Positions 25,568-34,570 of a stretch of 64,000 nt of DNA are shown piece after piece. Position 1 is the first letter of the stretch; the number at the start of each line of letters is the position of its first letter. Made by a program: the position numbers and the translations under genes. Under the pieces are notes generated by a model, which ran no database searches, was not told the DNA's origin, and was given only the letters and a program-made list of their open reading frames with translations. Location of the stretch: the NCBI RefSeq assembly GCF_004342605.1, contig NZ_SLZL01000001.1:1-64000 (forward strand). The letters are read 5' to 3'. The stretch comes from Caulobacter sp. BK020. GTDB lineage: Bacteria > Pseudomonadota > Alphaproteobacteria > Caulobacterales > Caulobacteraceae.

Positions 25568-26407
25568 CTAATCCACGTCCCACGCGAACGCCGGATCCAG
25601 CCACTCCCCAAGCCGCCCGTCCGGTCGCGCCAGGGCGGAGATCCGGGCCATTTCGTCGTCCGACAGGGCGAAGTCGAAGATGTCGAAGTTCTCGGCCAGC
25701 CGCGCCGGATTGCCGGTCCGGGGAATGGTGGCCACGCCCTGCTGGATCTGCCAGCGCAGGGTCACCTGGCCCGGGGTCTTGCCGTGGGCCTGGCCGATGG
25801 CGACCAGCACCGGATCGGTCGCCACCTTGCCCTGGGCCAGGGGCGACCAGGCGGTGATCGTCGAGCCCATCGCCTTGGCCTTGGCGATCAGGGTCTTCTG
25901 CGACAGGTAGGGGTGGTACTCGACCTGGTTGGTGGCGATCGGCGCCTCCGAGGCCGTCTGGGCCCTGGCCATCAGGGCGGACGGGAAGTTCGACAGGCCG
26001 ATGGCGCGGGTCAGGCCGCGGCCATGGACGTCGTTCAGCGCCGCCATGGTTTCCGACAGGGCCGGCTTCGGCTTGGGCCAGTGCAGCAGCAGCAGGTCGA
26101 CGCGCGGGACCTTCAGCCGCTTCAGGCTGGCCTCGACCGACCGCTGCAGGTCGCCCTGGGCGAACTGGTCGACCCAGACCTTGGTGGTCAGGAAGACTTG
26201 GTCGCGCGGCACGCCGGTGGCCGCCAGCGCCGCCCCCACGTCCTGTTCGTTGCGATAGGCCTGGGCGGTGTCGATATGGCGGTAGCCCAGCTCCAGCGCC
26301 TTCTCGACCATGGCCTGGGCGGCGCCGCCCTCCAGCTGCCAGGTGCCCAGGCCGATGACGGGCATGGCCACGTCGCCCGCGCGGAGGTCGGGAATGGAAT
26401 GGGGCAT
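25568..26407 (-). CDS. aldo/keto reductase
   Basis: 279 residues of the AKR superfamily (NADPH-dependent reduction of carbonyls), similar in size to 2,5-diketogluconate reductases (AKR5). The tetrad is Asp46 (HIDTAQAYRNE), Tyr51, Lys76 (LTTKVW) and His109 (LLLLHWP). The cofactor segments NQVEYHPYLSQ, SPLAQGKV and IPRTGNPARLAENFDIFDF are all present. The natural substrate cannot be told. It precedes nothing recognisable in an operon; the MmcQ gene lies 81 bp upstream on the same strand. Confidence 0.93.
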   Translation of the reverse strand: MPHSIPDLRAGDVAMPVIGLGTWQLEGGAAQAMVEKALELGYRHIDTAQAYRNEQDVGAALAATGVPRDQVFLTTKVWVDQFAQGDLQRSVEASLKRLKVPRVDLLLLHWPKPKPALSETMAALNDVHGRGLTRAIGLSNFPSALMARAQTASEAPIATNQVEYHPYLSQKTLIAKAKAMGSTITAWSPLAQGKVATDPVLVAIGQAHGKTPGQVTLRWQIQQGVATIPRTGNPARLAENFDIFDFALSDDEMARISALARPDGRLGEWLDPAFAWDVD

Positions 26408-26488
26408 GGCGGGGGTCTCCGGACGGGCGCTCCGGCCGATATAGGCGCTGGCGGCCTTCGCGTCAGCCGCCGTCGCGAAACGCCAGCC

Positions 26489-26833
26489 TCAGGCCTGCGC
26501 CGCGTCCCAGGCTTTCAGCAGCCTCTTCGGCGCGGTCGCTCGCCACTGCCGCTCGATCAGGCGTTCCACCGTGCCGGCGTCCGCCCGCGCCAGGCGGACC
26601 AGCACATAGGGATAGTTCCGGTAGTGGTCGGTCACGAAGAAGGTCTCGGGCTCGGACTCGACCAGCAGCTCGCGCTCGTCGAAACCGACCCCGGGGCAGA
26701 CCAGGGTGTCGCCGTCGTCCCAGACACGGGTCAGGAACTTGCCGTAGGCCTTCAGGCACGGATGGCCGTAGGCGGTTCCGTCGGTCACGCCCGGCAGCTT
26801 GAAGGCGAAGGCGCGGACGTCCTCGAAGATCAT
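26489..26833 (-). CDS. MmcQ/YjbR family DNA-binding-fold protein
   Basis: A 114-residue protein of the MmcQ/YjbR family (CyaY-like or double-wing fold). Typical features are the start MIFEDVRAFAFKLPGVTDGTAYGHPCLKAYGKFL, the DPE-like PETFFVTDHYRNYPYVLVRL and the terminal SWRATAPKRL-like QWRATAPKRLLKAWD. Function is uncertain. I use the ATG at 26833; a TTG two codons upstream is the only longer alternative. It is divergent from the SDR-like gene with only 46 bp between starts. Confidence 0.88.
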   Translation of the reverse strand: MIFEDVRAFAFKLPGVTDGTAYGHPCLKAYGKFLTRVWDDGDTLVCPGVGFDERELLVESEPETFFVTDHYRNYPYVLVRLARADAGTVERLIERQWRATAPKRLLKAWDAAQA

Positions 26834-26879
26834 GGCCAAAGTCCTGGGTCGCCGCTGGCGGGGCGACTATAGGAGGAAG

Positions 26880-27770
26880 ATGGACGCTGAAAACACCCCC
26901 TCCGCCCCGGCCGGCCGCCCGTCCGCCCTGGCCTCGCCCGTGCTGGTGCTGGGGGCCACCAGCCTGATCGGCGGCTTCATGCTGGCGCGGCTGAACGCCC
27001 GGGGGATCACGCCGATCTCGCTGAGCCGGCGTCCGCCCAGCGACGACGTCTGCTGGGTGGACGGCGACCTGGCCGACCCGAACCTGGCCGACGAGCTGCC
27101 GCCGGTCGCCACGGTGTTCTCGCTGTCGCCGATCTGGCTGCTGCCCGGGGCCCTGCCGGCCCTCAAGGCGCGCGGCATGACCCGGCTGGTGGCGTTCTCC
27201 TCGACCAGCCGCTTCACCAAGCTTGACTCGGTGGAACCTTCGGAACGGGCGGTGGCCCGGTCGCTGGCCGAGTCGGAGGCCCGGGTCGAGGCGTTCTGCG
27301 CCGAGCATGGCGTGGCGTGGACCATCCTGCGGCCGACCCTGATCTATGTCGAAGGCCGCGACGCCAATGTCAGCCGCCTGGCCGGCCTGATCCGCCGGTT
27401 CAAGGTGCTGCCGCTGTCCGGACGGGGCGATGGCCTGCGCCAGCCGGTGCACGCCGACGACCTGGCGGGCGGCGCGATCGCCGCGGCCGAGGCCCCGGCG
27501 GCGCGGGACAAGGCCTATGACCTGGTCGGCGGCGAGACCCTGACCTATCGGGTGATGGCCGAGCGGATCTATGCGGGCCTTGGCTGCCGGCCGATGATCC
27601 TGGCCCTGCCCCCGTGGCTGTTCCGCCTGCTGCTGACCCTGGCCAAGCCGTTCTATCCTGGCGCCACGGCGACCATGGCCGATCGCATGGCCCGGGACCT
27701 GACCTTCGACGACGCCTCGGCCCGCCGGGACTTCGGCTGGGCGCCGCGCGATTTCCGGCCGCGGTTCTGA
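26880..27770 (+). CDS. NAD-dependent epimerase/short-chain dehydrogenase-like protein
   Basis: 296 residues with an N-terminal Rossmann motif LVLGATSLIGGFML (about 22-35), an acidic/turn region SLSRRPPSDD, and an atypical SDR core: FSSTSRFTKLDS takes the Ser position and RPTLIYVEGRDANVSRL the segment after the usual YxxxK, which is not evident. The C-terminus has a hydrophobic helix (PPWLFRLLLTLAKP). It resembles NAD(P)-binding NDUFA9-like proteins, which can be non-catalytic. AGGAGG lies three nucleotides before the ATG. Its function is unknown. Confidence 0.82.
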   Translation: MDAENTPSAPAGRPSALASPVLVLGATSLIGGFMLARLNARGITPISLSRRPPSDDVCWVDGDLADPNLADELPPVATVFSLSPIWLLPGALPALKARGMTRLVAFSSTSRFTKLDSVEPSERAVARSLAESEARVEAFCAEHGVAWTILRPTLIYVEGRDANVSRLAGLIRRFKVLPLSGRGDGLRQPVHADDLAGGAIAAAEAPAARDKAYDLVGGETLTYRVMAERIYAGLGCRPMILALPPWLFRLLLTLAKPFYPGATATMADRMARDLTFDDASARRDFGWAPRDFRPRF

Positions 27771-27793
27771 GGCGCCGCGACGGGTAACGGGTC

Positions 27794-28351
27794 TCAGGAA
27801 GCGACGGCCAGCGTCCGGACCCGCCGGTAGCTCAGCCCGTAGTCCAGCAGCACCACCCCGCGCTCCAGCGCCTCGACCCCGTTCAGCCGCATGTCCCGCA
27901 GACCCGGCGAGGCCTTCGGAAACAGCGACCGGCCCTGGCCCAGCAGCACCGGCGCGACCAGCAGCTCCAGCCGGTCCAGCGCGCCGGCCTCGATCATCCC
28001 CGCCATCAGCCGCCCGCCGCCGGCCACCCAGACGTCGCCGTCGTCCAGGTCACGCAGGTGATCGACCAGGGCCGGCAGGCCGTCGGTCCAGAACCGGGTC
28101 TTCTCGCGCACGCTGGAGCCGCGCCCCGAGGTCAGCACCAGGGCTCGCTTGCCTGCGTACGGCCAGCCGATGCCCAGGCTGGGGATCAGGTCATAGGTGC
28201 GTCGGCCCATCACCACCGTGCCGACCTGGTCGATGAACCGCTGGTAGCCGTGCTCGACCGAGACGAACGGCGCCAGGGCCGCGACGCCGCCGTCGGGGCC
28301 GGCCACATAGCCGTCCAGGCTGGCGGCGATCAGTCCGCGAATGACGGCCAT
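27794..28351 (-). CDS. dihydrofolate reductase/RibD C-terminal family protein
   Basis: 185 residues of the RibD_C/DHFR-like family. The start IRGLIAASLDGYVAGPDGG is diagnostic, followed by FIDQVGTVVMGRRTYDL, ALVLTSGRG, DDGDVWVAGGGRLMAGMIEAGALDRLELLVAPVLLGQGRSLF. Such stand-alone proteins bind NADPH; physiological substrates are mostly unknown. It ends 24 bp after the SDR-like gene (convergent) and diverges from ccrM, whose promoter lies beyond its start. Confidence 0.92.
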   Translation of the reverse strand: MAVIRGLIAASLDGYVAGPDGGVAALAPFVSVEHGYQRFIDQVGTVVMGRRTYDLIPSLGIGWPYAGKRALVLTSGRGSSVREKTRFWTDGLPALVDHLRDLDDGDVWVAGGGRLMAGMIEAGALDRLELLVAPVLLGQGRSLFPKASPGLRDMRLNGVEALERGVVLLDYGLSYRRVRTLAVAS

Positions 28352-28440
28352 GACGTCCTCGAAATCCGGCGCGAAAGTCAGGCCGCCAGCATTTCAGAAC
28401 ATTTCAGGAACATCAAGTATCGCGCTGACGACGCTGGATT

Positions 28441-29644
<1,204 letters not shown>

Positions 29645-29678
29645 CGAACCCATCGCCCCCTGACGGGTTAACCCCGTC

Positions 29679-30443
29679 ATGGAACAGCGCTGGCCGAACA
29701 CTCTCTGGATCGTCCGCCATGGCCAGAGCGCCGGCAATGTCGCCCGCGACGCGGCCGACGCCGCCGGCCTGGGGCGGATCGACATCGCCGACCGCGACAT
29801 GGACGTGGCGCTCAGCCCGCTTGGCGAGGATCAGGCCAGCGCCCTGGGCCGCTGGCTGGCGTCGTTGCCGCGGGACGAGCGGCCGCGCACTCTGATGACC
29901 TCGCCCTATCGCCGGGCGATCCAGACCAGCCAGCGCATCCGCGACGCCGGCGGCATGGCCGCGCCCGACGCCAAGTTCTGCATCGACGAGCGGCTGCGCG
30001 AGAAGGAGTTCGGCGTCCTGGACCGCCTGACCCGCGTGGGCATCGAGGCGCAGTTCCCCGAACAGGCGCAGTTCCGCCGCCTGCTGGGCAAGTTCTATCA
30101 CCGGCCGCCCGGCGGCGAGAGCTGGTGCGACGTGATCCTGCGGCTGCGCAGCGTGCTCGACACCATCAGCCTGCACCACGGCGGCGACCGGGTGATGATC
30201 GTCGCCCACCAAGTGGTGGTGCTGTGCCTGCGCTACCTGCTGGAAAGCCTGACCGAGGAGCAGATCCTGGCCATCGACCGCCAGGCCGACATCGCCAATT
30301 GCGGCGTCACCGAATACCGCTTCGACCCGACCTGCGGCCCCGACGGCGGGCTGAAGCTGACCCGCTACAACTTCACCGCCCCGCTGGAGGCGCAGGCCGC
30401 GCCGGTGACCGCCGAACCCGACGCCAACGTGGCCGCCCGGTGA
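29679..30443 (+). CDS. histidine phosphatase family protein (phosphoglycerate mutase-like)
   Basis: 254 residues with LWIVRHGQSAGN (catalytic His14), TSPYRRAIQTSQRI, EKEFGVLDRLTR and MIVAHQVVVLCLRYLLE with the second His. The core is larger than SixA and more like a cofactor-dependent mutase/phosphatase. The C-terminal 60 residues are less conserved. Substrate is unknown. Its stop overlaps the GTG start of nnrD (GTGA), so the two are translationally coupled. Confidence 0.9.
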   Translation: MEQRWPNTLWIVRHGQSAGNVARDAADAAGLGRIDIADRDMDVALSPLGEDQASALGRWLASLPRDERPRTLMTSPYRRAIQTSQRIRDAGGMAAPDAKFCIDERLREKEFGVLDRLTRVGIEAQFPEQAQFRRLLGKFYHRPPGGESWCDVILRLRSVLDTISLHHGGDRVMIVAHQVVVLCLRYLLESLTEEQILAIDRQADIANCGVTEYRFDPTCGPDGGLKLTRYNFTAPLEAQAAPVTAEPDANVAAR

Positions 30444-31300
30444 GCGACCTCCTGGCGTTGGACCGGGCGTGGATGCGCGCCCGCCCCCTGCCCCTGCCCG
30501 GCGACGGCGGCAAGGAAGAACGGGGCCGGGTGCTTGTGGTCGGCGGCGGGCTCGAAATGGCCGGGGCCGTGCTGCTGGCCGGCACGGCGGCGCTGCGAGC
30601 CGGGGCGGGAAAACTGCAGCTGGCCACCGTGGCCGGCGCGGTGGTCGCCCTGAACGTCGCCATGCCCGAGGCCCGCGTGTTCGCCCTGCCCGAGACGGAC
30701 GGCCGCCCTTCCGCCCAGGCCGCCGACGTCCTGGCCGAGCAGGTGGCCGGCTGCGACGCCCTGCTGATCGGCCCCGGCATGATGCGTGACGCCGAGGGCA
30801 TGGCCAGGGCGCTGCTGGACCTGTCGCCCCGCCAGCCGATGGTGCTGGACGCTGGAGCTCTCAACGCCGTCGAGGCCGCCGGCCCGCGCCGCGGGGCCCT
30901 GATCCTGACGCCGCATTCGGGCGAGATGGCCCGGCTGCTCGACCGCGACAAGTCGGTCGTCGAGGCCGAGCCCCTGGCCGCCGCGCGCGAGGCCGCCGAA
31001 CGGTTCGCGGGGGTGATCGTGATGAAGGGCGCCCGAACCCACGTGGTGGGGCCGGACGGCGCAGCAGGCCTCTATGCCGGCGGCGGGGTGGGCCTGGGCG
31101 TCTCCGGCTCGGGCGACGTGCTGGGCGGGGTGATCGCCGGCCTGCTGGCGCGCGGCGTTCCGCCGTTCGAGGCGGCGGCCTGGGGTGTCTTCCTGCACGG
31201 CGAGGCCGGCGCGCGACTGAGCAAGAGCGTCGGAACCCTGGGCTTTCTGGCCCGCGAGATCGCCTGTGAGATCCCGGCGGTGATGGCGAAATTTCTTTGA
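30440..31300 (+). CDS. nnrD: ADP/ATP-dependent NAD(P)H-hydrate dehydratase
   Basis: A 286-residue stand-alone carbohydrate-kinase-fold dehydratase that repairs hydrated NAD(P)H. Key blocks: RVLVVGGGLEMAGAVLLAGTAALRAGAGKL, LLIGPGM, VLDAGALNAVE, LTPHSGEMARLL, VMKGARTHVV and the anion-hole SGSGDVLGGVIAGLLARG. In many bacteria it is fused to the YjeF_N epimerase; here that domain is absent. The GTG at 30440 overlaps the preceding stop, which defines the start. Confidence 0.92.
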   Translation: MSDLLALDRAWMRARPLPLPGDGGKEERGRVLVVGGGLEMAGAVLLAGTAALRAGAGKLQLATVAGAVVALNVAMPEARVFALPETDGRPSAQAADVLAEQVAGCDALLIGPGMMRDAEGMARALLDLSPRQPMVLDAGALNAVEAAGPRRGALILTPHSGEMARLLDRDKSVVEAEPLAAAREAAERFAGVIVMKGARTHVVGPDGAAGLYAGGGVGLGVSGSGDVLGGVIAGLLARGVPPFEAAAWGVFLHGEAGARLSKSVGTLGFLAREIACEIPAVMAKFL

Positions 31301-31345
31301 GACCCGCTCATTCCGGCGAAGGCCAGAACCAGCGGCCATGAGATT

Positions 31346-31451
31346 CTAGAGCAAATCGCGCGATATAGGAATCGCACGACTTGCTCTAGATTTTTGTTTT
31401 CGCATCGCTTTTGCGGAAAACCGGCGTCCACTTTTCCGCGCGATGCTCTAG
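31346..31451. repeat. 106-bp double-hairpin repeat (RIME-like), copy 1
   Basis: Bounded by CTAGAGCA and TGCTCTAG. The left half folds as CTAGAGCAA-A-TCGCGCGAT around ATAGGA against ATCGCACGA-C-TTGCTCTAG; the right half as GCATCGC and GCGGAAAA against TTTTCCGC and GCGATGC around CCGGCGTCCAC. Copy 2 at 44666-44771 is identical except for three bases. Size and two-palindrome layout are like the rhizobial RIME elements. It sits between convergent nnrD and mutY. Confidence 0.9.
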
Positions 31452-32500
31452 ACCAAACGATCCCGCCCCGCCCGCGCCGCCTTCAGGAACACGCTGGGCA
31501 GCGCGGCCAGCCCCTCCGGCGCCGTCCAGACGAACTCCCCTTCGCCGTTCGACTCCGCCCGCAGCACCCGCAGCGTCAGGGCGAAGTGGGTGAAGACATG
31601 CTCCACCGTGCCGACATCCCGCCAGGCTCCGGCCGTCGGCGCGGCCTCCACGGCCTCCGCGTCCGTCCACGGACGGTCGCGCCAGTCGCTGGTCGGCAGG
31701 CCCAGCATGCCGCCCAGCAGGCCCTTGGGCGGCCGGCGGACCAGGGCGACCGCGTCGCCTTGGACCAGCACATAGGCCACGCCGAACCGACGCGGCCGGT
31801 CGGCCTTTTTCGTCTTGCGCGGATAGCGCTCCGGCGCGCCGGTCTTGAAGCCATCGCACCAGGCCTGGATCGGACAGCGGTCGCACAGCGGCGCCTTGGG
31901 CCGGCAGATCGTGGCCCCCAGATCCATCAGCGCCTGAGCCCAATCGCCCGGGCGTTCCGCCGTGACTAGGTCGCCGGCCAGGCGCTTGAGCTGAGGCTTG
32001 GCGTCGGGGACCGGCTCCTCCACGGCGAACAGCCGGGCCATCACCCGCTCGACATTGCCGTCGACCACATTGGCCGGCCGGTCGAAGGCGATGGCCGCCA
32101 CGGCGGCGGCGGTGTAGGCGCCCACGCCGGGGAGGGCTCGCAAGGACTCCTCGGTATCGGGAAAGATCCCGCCATGCTCGGCCGCCACCGCGCGGGCGCA
32201 GGCCAGCAGGTTGCGGGCCCGGGCATAGTAGCCAAGGCCGGCCCAGGCGGCCATCAGCGCCCCGTCCTCCGCCGCCGCCAGGTCCGACACGGTCGGCCAG
32301 CGCTGGATAAAGCTCAGGAAATAGGGCGTGGCGTGCGGCACGGTGGTCTGCTGCAGCATCACCTCCGACAACCAGACGCGGTAGGGATCGGACCGCCGCC
32401 CCGCCTTGCCGGCCGCCGGCCCGGTGCGCCAGGGCAGGTCCCGCGCCTGGGCGTCGTACCAGGCCAGCAGGGCGGCGCGGAGGGCGGGAATGTCGAGCAT
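31448..32500 (-). CDS. mutY: A/G-specific adenine glycosylase
   Basis: A 350-residue base-excision glycosylase that removes A opposite 8-oxoG. Catalytic Glu46 is in SEVMLQQTTV, the HhH is LPGVGAYTAAAVAAIAF (123-139) with Asp147 in VDGNVERV, and the 4Fe-4S cluster ligands are Cys199, Cys206, Cys209 and Cys215. The C-terminal NUDIX-like 8-oxoG recognition domain runs from about 240. Its stop codon overlaps the last bases of the 106-bp repeat, so the repeat supplies the end of the gene. Confidence 0.96.
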   Translation of the reverse strand: MLDIPALRAALLAWYDAQARDLPWRTGPAAGKAGRRSDPYRVWLSEVMLQQTTVPHATPYFLSFIQRWPTVSDLAAAEDGALMAAWAGLGYYARARNLLACARAVAAEHGGIFPDTEESLRALPGVGAYTAAAVAAIAFDRPANVVDGNVERVMARLFAVEEPVPDAKPQLKRLAGDLVTAERPGDWAQALMDLGATICRPKAPLCDRCPIQAWCDGFKTGAPERYPRKTKKADRPRRFGVAYVLVQGDAVALVRRPPKGLLGGMLGLPTSDWRDRPWTDAEAVEAAPTAGAWRDVGTVEHVFTHFALTLRVLRAESNGEGEFVWTAPEGLAALPSVFLKAARAGRDRLV

Positions 32501-32555
32501 TGCCTCCCTATGGCAAATCCTTGGGCGGATGGGGAGGGGCTGCTACTGTCCCGCC

Positions 32556-33098
32556 ATGCGCCGTCGCCCCCTGCCCACCGCGGAAGAAGCCCTCGAGATC
32601 CTCAAGCGCCGCCGCACGCGTCCGCAGGTCCGGCCGCCGCCGCCGGCCGGCAAGTCGCTGGCCCCGCTGATCAAGAAGCTCGACGAGAAATTCGGCCAGG
32701 GCCCGGCCGTCCTGCAGGCCCGCTGGCGCGAGATCGTCGGCGAGACCCTGGCCCGCCGTACCGAGCCCGTCCGGGTGATCAAGAGCCGCACCGGCGAGGG
32801 CGGCACGCTGGAGCTGCGGGTCGACGGGCCCGTGGCCTCGCTGATCCAGCACCAGGCGCCGCAGATCACCCAGCGCCTGGACCTGCTGCTGGGCAAGGGC
32901 GCGGTCACCAAGCTCCGCATCGTCCAGGGGCCCGTGAAGGCGCCGGCCGCCCCCGTCGCGACCGCCGCGCGCCGCAAGCCGCCGCTGGACGCCGCCCAGG
33001 AGCGCGACCTGGCCGACAGCCTGGCCGGCCAGCCGGACGGCGGCCTGAAGGACGCCCTGCTGAAGCTGGGACGCGGCGTACTGCGCGATCCGCGCTGA
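32556..33098 (+). CDS. DUF721 family protein
   Basis: 180 residues with a DUF721 (DciA-like) core at about 30-120: LAPLIKKLDEKFGQGPAVLQARWREIVGETLARRTEPVRV, then LELRVDGPVASLIQHQAPQITQRLDLLLGKGAVTKLRIVQG. DciA proteins of this family help load the replicative helicase in bacteria lacking DnaC, a possible but unproven role here. The ATG at 32556 is preferred; the earlier in-frame ATG falls in mutY. It diverges from mutY. Confidence 0.88.
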   Translation: MRRRPLPTAEEALEILKRRRTRPQVRPPPPAGKSLAPLIKKLDEKFGQGPAVLQARWREIVGETLARRTEPVRVIKSRTGEGGTLELRVDGPVASLIQHQAPQITQRLDLLLGKGAVTKLRIVQGPVKAPAAPVATAARRKPPLDAAQERDLADSLAGQPDGGLKDALLKLGRGVLRDPR

Positions 33099-33110
33099 GC
33101 GGCGTCCCTT

Positions 33111-33151
33111 GCCAAGCGTCTCTGGCCAAGCGTCTCTGGCCAAGCGTCTCT
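33111..33151. repeat. 14-bp tandem repeat, three units
   Basis: GCCAAGCGTCTCTG is repeated at 33111 and 33125, and a third unit at 33139 is identical for 13 bases before changing to A. It lies in the gap between the DUF721 gene and the first DsbA-like gene. Such a slip-prone array may vary between strains. Confidence 0.9.
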
Positions 33152-33265
33152 AGATTGACAACCGGACGTCCGATAGGCTGATGCGACGCCTTATCCGCGC
33201 CCTTTTCACGCGACTAAAGAATCGCGCTTAACTTCACTGTTCACGCCTCTTCCAGGGAAGATCAC

Positions 33266-33901
33266 ATGCGTCCGCTGACCCGCCGGCTCCTGACCGCCGT
33301 CGCCCTCACCGCCTCTCTGGGCGTCGCGCTCGCCGGCTGCGACAAGAAGGAGTCGGTCTCGGCCGACGACATGTCGCTGGGCAATCCCAACGCCAAGGTC
33401 ACGGTCGTCGAATACGCGTCGGCCTCGTGCGTTCACTGCGGCCGCTGGAACAACGAGGTCTTCCCGGCCTTCAAGACCAAGTACATCGACACCGGCCGCG
33501 TGCACTACGTCTACCGCGAATTCCTGACCGAGCCGGTGCAGGTGGCCTCGGCCGCGTTCCTGATGGCCCGCTGCGCCGGCAAGGACAAATATTTCTCGGT
33601 GCTGGACTCGGTCTACCATTCGCAGGAAGAGATGTTCACCACCGGCGACTATCGCGGCGTGCTGCTGCGCATCGCCCAGTCGGCCGGCATGGACGAGGCC
33701 CAGTTCACCAGCTGCGTCACCGACGAGAAGGCCCTCAAGGCCCTGAACGCCCGCGTCGAGAAGTACCAGGCCGACGCCAAGATCACCGGCACCCCGACCT
33801 TCGTCATCAACGGCAAGAAGGCCGGCGGCGACGACGGCGGCGAACAGTCGATGGCCCAGCTGGACGCCGCCATCACCGCGGCCGAGGCGGCCGCGAAATG
33901 A
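33266..33901 (+). CDS. DsbA-like thioredoxin-fold lipoprotein
   Basis: 211 residues. The signal peptide ends in ALAGC, a lipobox with Cys25, so the protein is probably anchored in the periplasm. The active site is Cys55-Val-His-Cys58, and GTPTFVING carries the cis-proline. The family fold inserts a helical domain between them. It likely oxidises or isomerises thiols of exported proteins. The next gene is a paralogue overlapping by ATGA. Confidence 0.92.
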   Translation: MRPLTRRLLTAVALTASLGVALAGCDKKESVSADDMSLGNPNAKVTVVEYASASCVHCGRWNNEVFPAFKTKYIDTGRVHYVYREFLTEPVQVASAAFLMARCAGKDKYFSVLDSVYHSQEEMFTTGDYRGVLLRIAQSAGMDEAQFTSCVTDEKALKALNARVEKYQADAKITGTPTFVINGKKAGGDDGGEQSMAQLDAAITAAEAAAK

Positions 33902-34554
33902 TCCTCGACCGGCGCGCCCTGATCGGAACGGGCCTTCCCGTCCTGGGAGCGGCGGCTTCAGGCCTGGTCCTGACCGCCGCGCCGACCCTCGCGCGCGCCG
34001 CGCCGCTGCCGCCGGCCGAGGGCGACATGGCCCTGGGCTCGCCCAAGGCCAGGGTGCAGGTGGTGGAGTACGCCTCGCTCTCCTGCACCCACTGCGCCCA
34101 CTGGAACAACGAGGTGTTCCCCGCCTTCAAGACGCGGTTCATCGACACGGGCAAGGTCCGCTACGTGTTCCGCGAGTTCCTGACTGAACCGACCCAATTC
34201 GCCGCCGCCGGCTACCTGCTGGCCCGGCGGGTGGGGCCGGCCCGCTATTTCCAGGTGATCGACGCGGTCTTCAAGCAGCAGGCGGCGATCTTCGAGAGCC
34301 AGGACCTGTGGGGCGGTTTGCTGAAGATCGGCAAGAGCTTTGGCCTGACCGAGGAACAGTTCACCGCCGCCCTGCAGGACAAGGCGGGGCTGGACGCCGT
34401 CAACGCCCGGGTCGAGAAGGCCGCCGAGCGCGACAAGGTCCAGTTCACCCCGACCTTCTTCGTCAACGGCGAGCGCTACGACGGCGGCCTGCCGATCGAG
34501 ACCTTCGCCGGCGCGATCGCCAAGGCCGCGCAAACCAAGCCCGGCAAGGGCTGA
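33898..34554 (+). CDS. DsbA-like thioredoxin-fold protein, second copy
   Basis: 218 residues with active site Cys63-Thr-His-Cys66 and cis-Pro in [14 protein letters not shown]. The N-terminus, [20 protein letters not shown], ends with an AxA-like cleavage site (ARAAP) and the twin Arg makes Tat export possible. It shares [18 protein letters not shown] and REFLTEP blocks with its upstream neighbour, so the two arose by tandem duplication. The ATG overlaps the upstream stop. smc follows 16 bp on. Confidence 0.92.
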   Translation: MILDRRALIGTGLPVLGAAASGLVLTAAPTLARAAPLPPAEGDMALGSPKARVQVVEYASLSCTHCAHWNNEVFPAFKTRFIDTGKVRYVFREFLTEPTQFAAAGYLLARRVGPARYFQVIDAVFKQQAAIFESQDLWGGLLKIGKSFGLTEEQFTAALQDKAGLDAVNARVEKAAERDKVQFTPTFFVNGERYDGGLPIETFAGAIAKAAQTKPGKG

Positions 34555-34570
34555 GAGGCGGGCGCGCGCC

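Noticed and set aside
29645..29678. GACGGGTTAACCCCGTC as a CtrA site for the histidine phosphatase
   Set aside because: It contains a single TTAACC but no second half-site at the right spacing.
31346..31451. 106-bp repeats as a CRISPR or miniature transposon
   Set aside because: Only single dispersed copies, no regular spacers, and no target duplication visible; a RIME-like palindromic repeat fits better.
33111..33151. tandem 14-bp units as a CRISPR or iteron origin
   Set aside because: No spacers and only three short units in a core gene gap; no replication gene nearby.
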